This document shows positions 20,068 to 30,414 of a stretch of 64,000 nt of DNA, piece by piece. Below the pieces are notes generated by a model, which was not told where the DNA came from, searched no databases, and saw only the letters and a program-made list of their open reading frames with translations. The DNA is taken from NCBI RefSeq assembly GCF_029815055.1, contig NZ_JAPPWA010000002.1, forward strand, positions 806,001 to 870,000. Direction: 5' to 3'. This DNA is from Ignatzschineria sp. RMDPL8A. Its GTDB lineage: Bacteria; Pseudomonadota; Gammaproteobacteria; Cardiobacteriales; Wohlfahrtiimonadaceae. Position 1 is the first letter of the stretch, and the number at the start of each line of letters is the position of its first letter. Both the position numbers and the translations under genes were made by a program.

Positions 20068-21165
20068 ATGAATTCATTGACGGAAAATCGCGAGCCAACA
20101 TCGGCCTCTCCCTATTCAGATGAGATTGATCTTTTTGAGTTAATCGCCGATCTCTGGAAAGATAAGTGGATTATCATCAGCACCACATTGATTGCCAGTA
20201 TCATCGCCGTTGCCTACGCGCTTTTAGCCACGCCGATTTATCAATCCCAAGCGGAAGTTTTACCCCCCTATGTGTCGCAAATTACGGCGTTAAATAAAGG
20301 GGCGATTAATTTAAGCGATAAAGAAGAAGATAGCAATGCGTTAAAACCGATCTCAATTAACGAAGCTTATGCACTCTTTAGAAATACTCTCTATTCCAAA
20401 GAATTAAATCGATATTTCTTTGAACATTATTACCTGTCTTCTTTAGATGAAAAAGAAAGAGCGAACTCATTAGATAGTTTGCGCGCATCTTTTGCTAAGA
20501 CGCTCAGCATTAAACAAGCCAATAGTAAAGAAACGCCCGATCGTTATCAGGTAGTGGTGACTCATCAAAATCCAGAAATAATTGAATTATGGGCCAATGA
20601 ATATGTCGCTTTAGCAGGAAAGTGGGCAAAAGAGCGAATCTTGACTGACCGAAAAGCAGAAGTGAACACTATTTTACAAAATACTGAGCTTGGAATTACT
20701 ACATTAAAGCAAAAATTAGAATTACTGCAAAAAAGTGAATTAGACCGCCTTAAAGAAGGGCTCTACATTGCAGAAAAACTAGGGATTGAGTCGCCAATGA
20801 TGCCAGAAGGAAAAGCGACTAAAGAGGGCGCTGCATATGTTGATCAGAATCTTCTTTACATGCGCGGTAGTAAAGCATTAACCGCTCAAATTGAAGTGCT
20901 AGAAAAGCGCGGTATTGATGTTCTCCTACTTCCTGAATTAAGAGAGCTCACCGTTAAGCATGAGTTTTTTAAAGGCATTAAGTTTGATGAAGATAAAATT
21001 TCCCTCTATAACCTAGATGCACCGGCAGAGCTTCCTGAGAAACCGATTAAACCTAAGAAAAAGCTCGTTGTCTTAATCGGCGGCCTTGTGGGCTTTATGT
21101 TAGGTGGCATGATTGCGCTAGTGCGCATTGCGATGCGTAATCGTAAGCAAACGGGATTAAACTAA
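20068..21165 (+). CDS. wzz: Wzz-type polysaccharide chain-length determinant
   Basis: Inner-membrane polysaccharide co-polymerase that sets the modal length of Wzy-made chains. A TM segment near the N-terminus ([22 protein letters not shown]) is followed by a long periplasmic, partly coiled-coil domain, and a second TM near the C-terminus ([20 protein letters not shown]) preceded by [10 protein letters not shown]. No C-terminal tyrosine kinase domain is present, so it is Wzz class rather than Wzc. I choose the ATG at 20068 (365 residues), preceded by AAAGAGAG, over an in-frame ATG at 20035 that lies upstream of the likely transcription start. It is followed after 26 bases by manB. Confidence 0.9.
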   Translation: MNSLTENREPTSASPYSDEIDLFELIADLWKDKWIIISTTLIASIIAVAYALLATPIYQSQAEVLPPYVSQITALNKGAINLSDKEEDSNALKPISINEAYALFRNTLYSKELNRYFFEHYYLSSLDEKERANSLDSLRASFAKTLSIKQANSKETPDRYQVVVTHQNPEIIELWANEYVALAGKWAKERILTDRKAEVNTILQNTELGITTLKQKLELLQKSELDRLKEGLYIAEKLGIESPMMPEGKATKEGAAYVDQNLLYMRGSKALTAQIEVLEKRGIDVLLLPELRELTVKHEFFKGIKFDEDKISLYNLDAPAELPEKPIKPKKKLVVLIGGLVGFMLGGMIALVRIAMRNRKQTGLN

Positions 21166-21191
21166 GCGCGAGACAAAGAGAGAGGATAGAG

Positions 21192-22574
21192 ATGAAATTA
21201 ACCTGTTTTAAAGCCTATGATGTTCGCGGGCAATTGGGCAGTGAGCTTAATGAAGAGATCGCTTATCGGATTGGGCGCGCGTATGGACAGATCTATCAGC
21301 CAAAACGTGTTGCGGTAGGGTGTGATGTTCGTCTTACGAGTGAAGCGCTTAAAGTAGCGACAATTCGCGGGCTCAATGATGCCGGAGTGGACGTGCTTGA
21401 TCTTGGATTAACGGGCACGGAAGAGGTCTATTTTGCCGCCTTTCATCTCGATGTTGAAGGGGGGATTGAGATTACCGCGAGCCATAATCCTATGGATTAT
21501 AACGGGATGAAATTTGTTCGTGAAGGCGCACGCCCGATTAGTGCCGATACGGGATTAAAAGAGATTCAAGCTTTGGCAGAATCGGGTGAATTTACCGAAA
21601 TCCTTGATACTGATAAAGGGCGCGTTGAATCCTATTCGGTTTTAGCTGAATATATCGAGCATCTTTTAACCTATATTGATCCTCAAAAAATTCGGCCGAT
21701 GAAACTTGTGATGAATGCAGGAAATGGGGCAGCAGGACATGTGGTTGATGCATTAGAACGCGCTTTTTCCGAACATCAAATTCCGATTGAATTTATCAAA
21801 ATCCATAATGAGCCGGATGGTAACTTCCCCAATGGCATTCCTAACCCAATTTTGGTAGAAAACAGAGCCGTGACCGAGCAGGCCGTTCTTGCGCATCAAG
21901 CCGATATGGGCATTGCTTGGGATGGTGACTTTGATCGTTGCTTTCTTTTTGATGAAAAGGGGCAATTTATCGAGGGGTATTATGTGGTTGGACTCCTTGC
22001 ACAGGCCTTTTTATTGAAAGAGAAGGGTGAAAACATCGTCCATGATCCGCGTTTAATCTGGAATACACTTGATATTATCAATCGTTATGATGGCGTTGCG
22101 GTGCAGTCAAAATCGGGGCATGCCTTTATTAAAGATGTGATGCGCGAGCATAACGCTGTCTATGGGGGGGAGATGAGTGCCCATCACTATTTCCGTGATT
22201 TTGCCTATTGCGACAGTGGCATGATTCCGTGGCTTTTGACGGTGATGGTGATGTCAGAAACCGGTGAAACGTTGTCGGCACTTGTGGAGAAAATGATCGA
22301 AAAATTCCCCTGCAGTGGTGAGATCAATTTTAAAGTAAGCGATACCCAAGCGACGATCCAGATAATATTTGATTATTATGCCTCTCAAAATCCACAAATC
22401 GACCAGACCGATGGCGTCAGCCTTGATTTTGGAGCGTGGCGTTTTAACGTCAGAGCATCAAATACCGAGCCATTACTACGCCTCAATATTGAAGCGCGCG
22501 CCGATCAAAATCCCCAGAAAATGCAGGACTATATTGATGAGTTAACGGGATTAATAATGAATCATCAATGTTAA
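21192..22574 (+). CDS. manB: phosphomannomutase / phosphohexomutase
   Basis: Interconverts mannose-6-P and mannose-1-P (or glucose phosphates) for nucleotide-sugar synthesis. The 460 residues closely resemble enterobacterial CpsG/ManB along their length ([16 protein letters not shown]). The phosphoserine loop is [11 protein letters not shown] with Ser97. The metal-binding loop is WDGDFDRCF, the sugar-recognition loop [10 protein letters not shown], and the phosphate-binding loop RASNTEP. It lies in an operon with wzz and converges on galE. In Acinetobacter-type loci a pgm gene sits at this same end, so phosphoglucomutase activity should be considered too. Confidence 0.93.
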   Translation: MKLTCFKAYDVRGQLGSELNEEIAYRIGRAYGQIYQPKRVAVGCDVRLTSEALKVATIRGLNDAGVDVLDLGLTGTEEVYFAAFHLDVEGGIEITASHNPMDYNGMKFVREGARPISADTGLKEIQALAESGEFTEILDTDKGRVESYSVLAEYIEHLLTYIDPQKIRPMKLVMNAGNGAAGHVVDALERAFSEHQIPIEFIKIHNEPDGNFPNGIPNPILVENRAVTEQAVLAHQADMGIAWDGDFDRCFLFDEKGQFIEGYYVVGLLAQAFLLKEKGENIVHDPRLIWNTLDIINRYDGVAVQSKSGHAFIKDVMREHNAVYGGEMSAHHYFRDFAYCDSGMIPWLLTVMVMSETGETLSALVEKMIEKFPCSGEINFKVSDTQATIQIIFDYYASQNPQIDQTDGVSLDFGAWRFNVRASNTEPLLRLNIEARADQNPQKMQDYIDELTGLIMNHQC

Positions 22575-22590
22575 TGATACATAGAGAATA

Positions 22591-22632
22591 AAAAGCTCGA
22601 TAGATTTAATGGTAGATCTATCGAGCTTTTTT
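22591..22632. terminator. bidirectional terminator between manB and galE
   Basis: A 15-base inverted repeat (AAAAGCTCGATAGAT with its complement) has A before and T after it. It can terminate both manB (+) and the long polysaccharide operon (-). Confidence 0.9.
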
Positions 22633-22663
22633 GTGAGTCGCATATTATTTAATATTCGTTATA

Positions 22664-23683
22664 TTAACGATACCCTTGAGGATTTAGTTTCTGCCAGCGC
22701 CAGCTATCTTTGAGCATATCCTCTAAGGTGTGTTTAGGTGTCCAGTTGAGCTCTTCGGTAGCGCGTTTATTATCGGCATAGGAGATTGCAACATCTCCTG
22801 CACGGCGAGGCGCAAACTCAAAGGGAACGCTGATGTTGTTCACCTTCTCAAAGGTGTTTTTCATCTCTAATACAGAAGTCCCGCTCCCTGTACCGATATT
22901 CCATGCACGGCACCCTTTATGGGCAAGGCGATTTTGGAGGGCTGAGACGTGGGCTGATGCAAGGTCGACAACGTGAATGTAATCACGAATCCCAGTGCCG
23001 TCAGGCGTTTTGTAATCATTGCCAAAAATGGAGAGCTTGTCACGCTTACCCACGGCCACTTGAGTAATATAGGGCATTAAATTATTGGGAATTCCTTGCG
23101 GATCTTCACCAATTTCGCCACTTTTATGAGCGCCCACCGGATTGAAATAACGAAGAAGAGCAATGGACCAACGCGCGTCCGCACGGGAGGCTTTTTCGAG
23201 CATCTGCTCAACGATGAGTTTGGTATAGCCGTAGTTATTCGATGGCATTCCCGTTGGCATCTCTTCATTTAGTGGTGAGGGATTTGCCTCATCATACACC
23301 GTTGCTGATGAGCTAAAGACAAGATTAAAACACTCCGCGCGCTCCATCGCTTGAATCAGGCTCACAGACCCTGCGATATTATTATCAAAGTAGGCTAGGG
23401 GAATCTCTTGGCTCTCACCGACGGCTTTTAACCCCGCAAAATGGATGACCGCATCGATGGCGTGGGTATTAAAAATTTGATCTAATAGCACACCATCACG
23501 AATATCCCCTTCAATAAAGGTGAGCGATTTGCCCGTCAGTTTTTCGACGCGCTTTAGGGATTCTTCAGAGCTATTTGAAAGATTATCGAGCACTAAGATC
23601 TCAAACCCTTCTTCTAAAAGCTCAACGCAGGTATGGGAACCAATATATCCTGCGCCCCCTGTGACTAATATTTTATGGTTCAT
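22664..23683 (-). CDS. galE: UDP-glucose/UDP-GlcNAc 4-epimerase
   Basis: Extended short-chain dehydrogenase that epimerises C4 of UDP-sugars with bound NAD. The 339 residues include the Rossmann motif [10 protein letters not shown] (about residues 8-17), SSSATVY and the catalytic YGYTK. At the gatekeeper position where E. coli GalE has Tyr299, this protein has Ser301 (GDVAISYAD). In the known family a small residue there lets N-acetylated sugars in. UDP-GlcNAc/UDP-GalNAc interconversion (Gne activity) is therefore likely besides glucose/galactose. It overlaps the end of pgi by 11 bases, with GGAG before the ATG. It is the last gene of the polysaccharide operon. Confidence 0.93.
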   Translation of the reverse strand: MNHKILVTGGAGYIGSHTCVELLEEGFEILVLDNLSNSSEESLKRVEKLTGKSLTFIEGDIRDGVLLDQIFNTHAIDAVIHFAGLKAVGESQEIPLAYFDNNIAGSVSLIQAMERAECFNLVFSSSATVYDEANPSPLNEEMPTGMPSNNYGYTKLIVEQMLEKASRADARWSIALLRYFNPVGAHKSGEIGEDPQGIPNNLMPYITQVAVGKRDKLSIFGNDYKTPDGTGIRDYIHVVDLASAHVSALQNRLAHKGCRAWNIGTGSGTSVLEMKNTFEKVNNISVPFEFAPRRAGDVAISYADNKRATEELNWTPKHTLEDMLKDSWRWQKLNPQGYR

Positions 23684-25304
23684 CGTGATCTCCTAATAAA
23701 TGGTGTATAAGGCCAGCAGTTGAGGCATCTAAATGGGCTAATTCGTCGAGATTACCGTTTAAAATTGGCAAAATCTGTTTTGCAATCTCTTTACCTTTCT
23801 CAACGCCCCATTGATCAAAGGGATTAATGCCCCAAAGGACCGATTGTACAAAGACTTTATGTTCATATAACGCAATGAGCATCCCAAGCGTTTGTGGATT
23901 GAGCTCTTTTAATAGCAGAGTACTACTGGGCTGATTCCCACTATATTGTTTGTAATTGGGGATGCCTGTCAATTCTTTTTCAGAGAGCGCACTATTTCCA
24001 AAGGCAAGGAGTCTTGATTGCGCCAAACAGTTGGCTAAGGCTAAATGATGCTGTTCGGTGAGGGTCGCTTCATTTTCTACATAGGTGTAGTGTTTTCCGT
24101 TATAGCGTTTAATGGGCGCGATGAAATCGCAACTAACCGCATGGGTGCCTTGATGCAGGAGCTGGTAAAACGCATGTTGTGCATTAGGGCCCACTTCTCC
24201 CCAGATAATCGGGCAGGTATGATGGGTGACGCGCTCCCCATTTCGTTTGATCGATTTTCCGTTAGACTCCATCTCAAGCTGTTGTAGATAAGAGGCAAAA
24301 TATTTTAAACGGCCATCGTAGGGAAGCACCGCATGGGTCTGCATATTTAAAAAATTGCTATTCCATACCCCTAGAAGGGCCATTAATACGGGAATATTAC
24401 GCTCAAACGATTCAGTTTGAAAGTGTATATCGACTAAATCGGCTCCATTTAGTAGCTCTTTAAATCCATCAACCCCGATGGTGAGAGCAATGGGGAGACC
24501 AATAGTAGACCAGAGTGAATAACGGCCACCGACCCATTCCCATAAACAGAGCTGATGATGAGGAGTGATTCCCCAAGCATCCATTTTTGCACGATCGCTC
24601 GACACGCCGATAAAGTGATTTTGGACAACGCGGGGCTCAGGACCTAAAGCATTCATCAGCCACGTTTTCGCTGTTTCCGCATTGGAGAGGGTATCGATCG
24701 TGGTAAAGGACTTTGAAGAGATAATAAAGAGCGTTGTTTCAGGGCGAAGCTGATAGAGAAGGTCCGATAATTGGCTGCCATCCATGGTGGAAACAAAGTG
24801 GATATTGAGCGGTTTTTCAGTTTGCACTTTGAAATCAGAGAGCGCATAGCTCACCATAAGCGGACCAAGATCTGAGCCTCCCACCCCAACATTGACCACA
24901 TCTTGAATCACCTCTCCCGTGGCGCCGCGATATTGGCCGGTATGAATTTTATTGACGAGGCGATACATCGTCTCCAATTCATGGTGCACTTTTTGAGAAA
25001 TATTTGGGAGTGAGCTATGCTCTTTAGGCTCTCTTAGCGCCCAATGTATCGCAGAACGATCTTCGGTGTAGTTGATTTTTTCCTCTGAAAAGAGCCGTTT
25101 AATCCACTCGGAAAGATTTTTTTCACCTGCGAACGCGACGAGCGAATTGAGAACCGCTTGATCAATGCGCTGTTTGCTAAAATCGTATGTGAGTGCCTCA
25201 AACGATCGTGAAAATTGTTCAAATCGATCCGGTGATTCTTGAAAAAGATCGCTCAGATGCCGGTGTTGAAAGCGTTCTGCTAAATGGTGTAATCGCGCTA
25301 GCAC
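23673..25304 (-). CDS. pgi: glucose-6-phosphate isomerase
   Basis: Interconverts glucose-6-P and fructose-6-P, linking glycolysis to sugar-nucleotide supply. I start it at the GTG at 25304 ([12 protein letters not shown], 543 residues, family length). AAGGAG lies seven bases upstream, and the start overlaps the end of the Ugd-like gene by 7 bases. An in-frame start at 25454 would lie inside that gene and lacks support. Typical segments: [59 protein letters not shown] and [14 protein letters not shown]. Its place between ugd and galE repeats the order of Acinetobacter polysaccharide loci. Confidence 0.96.
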   Translation of the reverse strand: MLARLHHLAERFQHRHLSDLFQESPDRFEQFSRSFEALTYDFSKQRIDQAVLNSLVAFAGEKNLSEWIKRLFSEEKINYTEDRSAIHWALREPKEHSSLPNISQKVHHELETMYRLVNKIHTGQYRGATGEVIQDVVNVGVGGSDLGPLMVSYALSDFKVQTEKPLNIHFVSTMDGSQLSDLLYQLRPETTLFIISSKSFTTIDTLSNAETAKTWLMNALGPEPRVVQNHFIGVSSDRAKMDAWGITPHHQLCLWEWVGGRYSLWSTIGLPIALTIGVDGFKELLNGADLVDIHFQTESFERNIPVLMALLGVWNSNFLNMQTHAVLPYDGRLKYFASYLQQLEMESNGKSIKRNGERVTHHTCPIIWGEVGPNAQHAFYQLLHQGTHAVSCDFIAPIKRYNGKHYTYVENEATLTEQHHLALANCLAQSRLLAFGNSALSEKELTGIPNYKQYSGNQPSSTLLLKELNPQTLGMLIALYEHKVFVQSVLWGINPFDQWGVEKGKEIAKQILPILNGNLDELAHLDASTAGLIHHLLGDHDEP

Positions 25305-26536
25305 CGTCCTACTCCTTGATAGATAAATCCTAAATGTTTCATATGGTCTGGATGGTAAATATTGCGTCCATCTAAGATAAGAGGATGGTTCATCGCCTGC
25401 AATAACCGTTGATAATTTGGGCTGTAGTAACATCTCCACGCAGTCATCACACAAAGCGCATCAGCATTTTCAGCTGCACGATAAGGATCATCCGTGAGTA
25501 TCAAATCTTCGCGGTTTCCGTAGCATTCTAAAATTTCAGGCAGAGCCTCAGGGTCATGAAGCTTTACGATCGCCCCTTGTGCCCAAAGCGCGCTCAACAT
25601 CTTATGAATGGGGGAATTATGAGTATTTCCGCTATTTTCTTTAAAGGATGCACCCCAAATGGCAATGGTTTTCCCTTGGAGATTGGTATTGTAATAATCC
25701 CACAGCTTACGAAATAGAATCTCTTTTTGATCCTCATTAATCTCCCAAACTTGTTCAAGTAGCCGGCTTTTCGCCCCACTTTTAGATACCTCGCTTGAGA
25801 GCATTAAAATATCATGAGAAAAATTCTCCCCGCCAAAGCCAACGCCCGGAGAGAGATAAGAGGCGCCAATTCGAGTATCGGCGGCCATCCCTTGTTTGAC
25901 ATTTAAGATATCGACGCCGAGCGTTTCAGCCACATGAGCCACATCATTCATGTAACTAATGCGCGTTGCCAGCATCCCCGAGATGGAGAGTTTCGCGAGC
26001 TCTGCATCCAAAATAGGCATAAAGAGTTTTTGGTGGGCAAGCGGGAAGAAGGGGCGCAGAAATTCATCCATCCATGTTCTTGATGCCTCCGATTGTAGCC
26101 CTACCATAATCTGTTTTGCCTCTAAAAAACTCTTTAAAGCGCTCCCTTCCTGAATGATATCCGGCAGATAGCTCCACTCGTATTGAGGACTTTTCGCTTG
26201 TAATTGCGCCGTGCCGTGAAGGCCAAAGGTTGAGCCATTAATCATCATGGTTAAATGAGGTGTGGGAATGGCTTTTAATGCATCTAAAAAGAGAAGGGCG
26301 TTCTCCTTTTCAGTCGGACGATAGCAGAGCAGGCACGTTTCAAGATCATGGGGAAGATGCGCCACGTTATGGACGAATGTAATATGCCCCCTCTCATGCA
26401 AGGTATTGATACGCTCAGAAAGCTCACCATCTTGTGGTAAATGGGGGACAAGCCAATGAATTCTATGGGCCACTTCGGCAAGTACGACGGCAAAGACTTT
26501 CGCTTGCAATGTTGCTCCGACAATCGCGATATTCAT
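25298..26536 (-). CDS. ugd: UDP-glucose dehydrogenase-like protein, catalytic Cys absent
   Basis: By position and overall pattern this is the ugd of a galU-ugd-pgi-galE block, 412 residues. The UDP-binding dimer region ([27 protein letters not shown]) and the loop [12 protein letters not shown] are recognisable. Key residues differ from canonical UDP-sugar dehydrogenases. The catalytic Cys of GFGG.CFPKD is Asn238. The Asn usually four residues after the active Lys (Lys182) is Ser186. The Asp and Arg of the FKPNTDD.RESP motif are Asn304 and His306. The N-terminal NAD motif reads GATLQA instead of G.GYVG. NAD-dependent oxidation to UDP-glucuronate is therefore doubtful. It lies one base from galU and overlaps pgi by 7 bases. 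The same ugd variant may exist in Acinetobacter (recollection, not checked). Confidence 0.75.
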   Translation of the reverse strand: MNIAIVGATLQAKVFAVVLAEVAHRIHWLVPHLPQDGELSERINTLHERGHITFVHNVAHLPHDLETCLLCYRPTEKENALLFLDALKAIPTPHLTMMINGSTFGLHGTAQLQAKSPQYEWSYLPDIIQEGSALKSFLEAKQIMVGLQSEASRTWMDEFLRPFFPLAHQKLFMPILDAELAKLSISGMLATRISYMNDVAHVAETLGVDILNVKQGMAADTRIGASYLSPGVGFGGENFSHDILMLSSEVSKSGAKSRLLEQVWEINEDQKEILFRKLWDYYNTNLQGKTIAIWGASFKENSGNTHNSPIHKMLSALWAQGAIVKLHDPEALPEILECYGNREDLILTDDPYRAAENADALCVMTAWRCYYSPNYQRLLQAMNHPLILDGRNIYHPDHMKHLGFIYQGVGRC

Positions 26537-26537
26537 C

Positions 26538-27410
26538 TTACTTTAACTCATCGATTAATTGTTTAAAATCCTCGCCCAAGGTTGGGTGATCCACGCCGTA
26601 GTGCAAAATGGCTTTGAGATAACCAATTTTACTCCCGCAGTCAAAGGTCTCTCCTTTCATGCGGTACGCCTCAATCTCAGCATCTTCTTGCAATTTTGCA
26701 ATGGCATCCGTGAGCTGAATCTCATTTCCCGCACCTTTTGGGGTCTCTTCAAGGAGCGACATAATCCGAGCGGGGAGAATATATCTGCCAACGACCGAAA
26801 GATTAGAGGGCGCTTTGTGGGCGGGCGGTTTCTCTACAATCCCACGCATCACAATGCTCTCCCCTTCATTAGGACGGGTTTCAACATCCACAATCCCATA
26901 CTGATCCACCAGCGATTCGGGCACCGCTTCCACCATAATTTGAGCACGCTTGGATCGATTAAAGCGCTCAATCATCGTGGTTAAATCATGCTCACTAGCT
27001 CTGTTTTTAACTAAAACATCCGGTAGCAGCACCGCAAAATCGTCATCCCCGACAACGCTTTTAGCACACAATACCGCATGCCCAAGCCCAAGCGGTTCAG
27101 GCTGGCGAACGGCAATAATCGTGACATCGTTAGGAATAATATGAGAGATCTCAGCTAAAAGGTCATATTTCCCTTTTGCTTTTAAGGTGGTTTCGAGCTC
27201 AAAGTTGCGATCAAAATAGTTTTCAATCGATGCTTTTGAACTATGGGTCACCAAAATAATCTCTTTAATCCCAGCATTCACCGCCTCTTTGACAACATAT
27301 TCAATCGCAGGACGATCGACCACCGTCACCATCTCTTTAGGAATTGCCTTACTCGCCGGTAAAAAACGAGTCCCGAGTCCCGCAACGGGAAGAATTGCTT
27401 TTTTGATCAT
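26538..27410 (-). CDS. galU: UTP-glucose-1-phosphate uridylyltransferase
   Basis: Makes UDP-glucose from UTP and glucose-1-P, the entry compound for UDP-galactose and related sugars. From the ATG at 27410 it has 290 residues, family length. The N-terminus MIKKAILPVAGLGTRFLPASKAIPKEM carries the nucleotide-binding signature. VDRPAIEYVVKEAVNAGI, PLGLGHAVL, VLLPDVLV and the C-terminal GETFDCGSKIGYLKA are typical. An upstream in-frame TTG at 27470 would overlap the previous gene and is rejected. No clear ribosome binding site is seen. It is followed by the ugd-like gene with a one-base gap. Confidence 0.96.
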   Translation of the reverse strand: MIKKAILPVAGLGTRFLPASKAIPKEMVTVVDRPAIEYVVKEAVNAGIKEIILVTHSSKASIENYFDRNFELETTLKAKGKYDLLAEISHIIPNDVTIIAVRQPEPLGLGHAVLCAKSVVGDDDFAVLLPDVLVKNRASEHDLTTMIERFNRSKRAQIMVEAVPESLVDQYGIVDVETRPNEGESIVMRGIVEKPPAHKAPSNLSVVGRYILPARIMSLLEETPKGAGNEIQLTDAIAKLQEDAEIEAYRMKGETFDCGSKIGYLKAILHYGVDHPTLGEDFKQLIDELK

Positions 27411-27450
27411 GGTATAAAATACGTATTTAATGAATGTGAAAATAATCTGT

Positions 27451-28596
27451 TTATGATAGCTCGATGCCAATTATATTGCATAGTTTACGATTGACTTTAT
27501 CGGCATCAAAGTGTTCTTTAGCAAGCTTATAGCTCTCTTTTCCCATAATGTTTACTTGTTCAGGATGTTCGATAAAATAGATCATTTTATCGGCGAGAGC
27601 ATTTGCATCCCATTTAGGGACTAAAAAACCATTTTGCCCATCAATTACGGTTTCCCGACAACCAGGAACATCAGTTGTAATAATAGGACGCCCGATTGCC
27701 ATAGCTTCTTGGGTGCTTCGGGGCACGCCTTCACGATAATAAGAGGGTAAAATAAATACGGCACTTTTGGTGATGTAATCAGGTACATTATTTACAAAAC
27801 CAGGATATTCGATAATATTGTCATTAATTAATCTCTCCAATTCTCTTTCAGTTAGTCCGCTTGGATTTTCTTTATCTAATCCACCGATTACTGTACACAC
27901 AACATTAGGGTATTGCTTTTTAACTAACTTAGTTGCTTCTACATATTCAAAAATACCTTTTTCTGCAAGCAAGCGAGCGATGAAGATAAAAGAAAATGTA
28001 TTGTTTTGCCATGGGCTATAAGGATATTGGTCTAGGTTGAGACCTATTGCGCCTAAAACATGTATAGCATTTGTTTTACATTTAATTTTATTTTTTTCAA
28101 TGAGATCTACAGGATCATCAGGATTGAGGAAAATTATTTTATCTAGGAAAGGAAAAGCAAGTCGATATAGAAAAATTTGTGCTTTCTGGATAAAATTTAC
28201 TTTAGTGCTTTGGCCATTTTTAGGGATCGTAAAGGGAGTGCCAAGTCCCTCGAGCATGCCGATAATTTTTGGAGTTTTCGCTAGCTTAGCAGCAATGGTT
28301 CCATAGACGACAGGTTTTGAAAAGTAGGAAAAAACAATATCAGGCTTAATCTTCGTTATTTTCTTTTTTAAATCCCACATAGAAGCGATATCGGCAAACG
28401 GATTGAGTCCGCCACGGCTCATTTTATAAGTAATAGGGGTTGCACCTAATGATTCTAAAGTTTTTAGCTCATCGTCTTTATACTCACAAACAAAGGTATA
28501 AACTTGCCACTTGTTTTGAGCCAATAGCTTAATTAAGTCTTGTCTAAATTGGATAGTTGATGAGGCAACTGTTCCGATGAGGATTATTTTTTTCAT
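27451..28596 (-). CDS. GT4-family glycosyltransferase
   Basis: A 381-residue cytoplasmic glycosyltransferase with two Rossmann-like halves (GT-B). The C-terminal half carries FSFIFIARLLAEKGIFEYVEA (about residues 200-220) and the donor-binding region LPSYYREGVPRSTQEAMAIGRPIITTDVPGCRETV (PF00534 type). The EGVPRSTQEAMA variant is common in PglA/WcaL-like enzymes that extend the lipid-linked oligosaccharide. Donor and acceptor cannot be read from the sequence. It belongs to the AT-rich, serotype-variable core of the locus. Confidence 0.9.
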   Translation of the reverse strand: MKKIILIGTVASSTIQFRQDLIKLLAQNKWQVYTFVCEYKDDELKTLESLGATPITYKMSRGGLNPFADIASMWDLKKKITKIKPDIVFSYFSKPVVYGTIAAKLAKTPKIIGMLEGLGTPFTIPKNGQSTKVNFIQKAQIFLYRLAFPFLDKIIFLNPDDPVDLIEKNKIKCKTNAIHVLGAIGLNLDQYPYSPWQNNTFSFIFIARLLAEKGIFEYVEATKLVKKQYPNVVCTVIGGLDKENPSGLTERELERLINDNIIEYPGFVNNVPDYITKSAVFILPSYYREGVPRSTQEAMAIGRPIITTDVPGCRETVIDGQNGFLVPKWDANALADKMIYFIEHPEQVNIMGKESYKLAKEHFDADKVNRKLCNIIGIELS

Positions 28597-28608
28597 AATA
28601 AATTATAA

Positions 28609-29649
28609 TTACTGAAATATAAAAGAATAGGGAATAAACCCATATGCTTGTCCTGATGAGTCTATAAAATTACGTAAAGTAAATATTGTAGCAATGATAG
28701 ATGTTAGATATAGAGAGTAGAATAATTTTTTATTTAAAATAAACATTCCATAGCGTAGATTGGATATGTAAAGGAATGTATAAGGCAATAAAAGAGTATA
28801 TAGCTGTAGAATACGCAAACCACCATAGCTAAATTTGGCAATTATAAAAGACATTGCTATTAGTAATGTGGCTACACAAGAAAAGCCAATTTTGAAGTGT
28901 CTATTTGTTGGGTATAAGTAAAAGAAGCGCAAAAACAGTATAAATAGGATGACATCAGATAGTCCGGATGAAAGATTGGGAGAAGAGTAATTAGAATATA
29001 AAATTAATTTATTATAAATATGTTCATAGTAAATAGCTCCTCCTGCAAATAGCAGTAGAGTAAGGGAAAAGGCTGTTATAATTTTTTTAGAGTTGTTTTT
29101 TTGAAATAAAAATAAAATAGGAATAATCAAAGAAACTGTAACATGGAAGGAGATAGCAATAAGGAAAACAACTAAAGAGACGTTCCTCTTTTTTTGAAAT
29201 AGGTTTAATGAAATGAGTAAAAGATTGATAGCAATCCCAACTCGTAAAGCATTCATTGAAAATATGTAGATAGTTGCCGGTATAAAAAAAATGGCAATAA
29301 ATTGTCTAATATTTTTTTCAGAGGTTATTAAGAGCGGAATTATTAGGCTAATATATATAGCTGTTAATATTCTCAATGTTATAACACTAGAAAAGCCTAA
29401 TAGATTTAGTAAGGCAACCGAGAGGTTAAACCCTAGTTCGGTAGGTTGTTTTAGCCAATTATCTAAAGAGATATTAGCAATAATACTCTCATAGGTGCCT
29501 GTATCTGTACCAACATTTCCCCTGAAAATCACTATAAATGCAATATAAATAAAACCCAGAAAGTAAATGAGCCTAGTTTTAGGATAAGTTCTTTCCCATA
29601 AAAAAAGACCAATTAGTAAGAAGGCGTAACCAAGTAAATATATTTCCAT
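28609..29649 (-). CDS. wzy: Wzy-type polysaccharide polymerase (EpsG family)
   Basis: A 346-residue, very hydrophobic protein with about ten predicted membrane segments. The N-terminal ERTYPKTRLIYFLGFIYIAF, then FRGNVGTDTGTYESI and ELGFNLSVALLNLLG match the EpsG/Wzy pattern, in which R.....D...Y lies in the first periplasmic loop. Position between flippase and glycosyltransferases and the membrane topology make it the repeat-unit polymerase. Such proteins diverge strongly, so the call rests on topology, the short motif and context. It is very AT-rich. Confidence 0.8.
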   Translation of the reverse strand: MEIYLLGYAFLLIGLFLWERTYPKTRLIYFLGFIYIAFIVIFRGNVGTDTGTYESIIANISLDNWLKQPTELGFNLSVALLNLLGFSSVITLRILTAIYISLIIPLLITSEKNIRQFIAIFFIPATIYIFSMNALRVGIAINLLLISLNLFQKKRNVSLVVFLIAISFHVTVSLIIPILFLFQKNNSKKIITAFSLTLLLFAGGAIYYEHIYNKLILYSNYSSPNLSSGLSDVILFILFLRFFYLYPTNRHFKIGFSCVATLLIAMSFIIAKFSYGGLRILQLYTLLLPYTFLYISNLRYGMFILNKKLFYSLYLTSIIATIFTLRNFIDSSGQAYGFIPYSFIFQ

Positions 29650-29658
29650 AGTTTTTGC

Positions 29659-30414
29659 TTAATCTTTTTTTGAACGGTCGGGTCTAATTAATGCTTTGAA
29701 ACACTGGATAAATATAGCTATAAAATTAGTAAAGCTTTTTTTTAATAAAAACTCTCTCATAGCATATCCTGCACATTCAGCATATCCAAGTAAGCGTCTT
29801 TGTGATGCGTTTGTGTGAATTCTATAATCTAACAAGGGCTCTTGGATATTGTCCCATTTAATCCCTTTTCTTTTTAGTCGTAACCAAAGATCATAATCTT
29901 CGGTATTAAAACCAGAGTTATATCCTCTTGCATTTATGACTGTCTTTTTTTTATATAAAGTCGTGTTATGTGCGAAAGTGTTTTTAAAAGGAAGGAGTCT
30001 ATTAATTTTATGTTGTACGGGATACTTACGATCACCTATTTTTTCATTTGTTTCATTTATTAAATTTAAATTACTACCAACAAGATCAAGAGAATTTTCT
30101 AATAAATACTTTAATTGTTTTTTCAAGCGTTCAGGATGAGCAATATCATCAGCATCCATGCGAGCAATATAATTATATTGACTAGCATCTAATCCTATAT
30201 TTAAAGCATGTGCTAGTTGTCCAATAGAGCTTGTTAGAACTTTAATTCTAGGATCATTAAAGTGAGATTGTATATATTTAGCTACATTAAATGCATCAGA
30301 ACCATTCGCAACAATGATAAATTCAAAATTTGCGAATGTTTGATTTAAAATGCTATTTATAGCATTGTCAACATACTCATCAATGCGATGAATTCCCATT
30401 ATTACTGAAATCAT
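29659..30414 (-). CDS. GT2-family glycosyltransferase
   Basis: A 251-residue GT-A fold enzyme. ISVIMGIHRIDEYVDNAINSILNQTFANFEFIIV opens the domain, and ARMDADDIAHPERLKKQ carries the DAD metal-binding motif. FNTEDYDLWLRLKRKG holds the likely catalytic acidic residue (ED). The tail FLLKKSFTNFIAIFIQCF is hydrophobic. It overlaps the upstream GT2 gene by four bases (ATGA), indicating translational coupling. The sugar added is unknown. Confidence 0.9.
   Translation of the reverse strand: MISVIMGIHRIDEYVDNAINSILNQTFANFEFIIVANGSDAFNVAKYIQSHFNDPRIKVLTSSIGQLAHALNIGLDASQYNYIARMDADDIAHPERLKKQLKYLLENSLDLVGSNLNLINETNEKIGDRKYPVQHKINRLLPFKNTFAHNTTLYKKKTVINARGYNSGFNTEDYDLWLRLKRKGIKWDNIQEPLLDYRIHTNASQRRLLGYAECAGYAMREFLLKKSFTNFIAIFIQCFKALIRPDRSKKD

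Noticed and set aside
24045-24287. Open frames opposite pgi and other conserved genes
   Set aside because: Their proteins have no recognisable pattern and the opposite strand encodes conserved enzymes.
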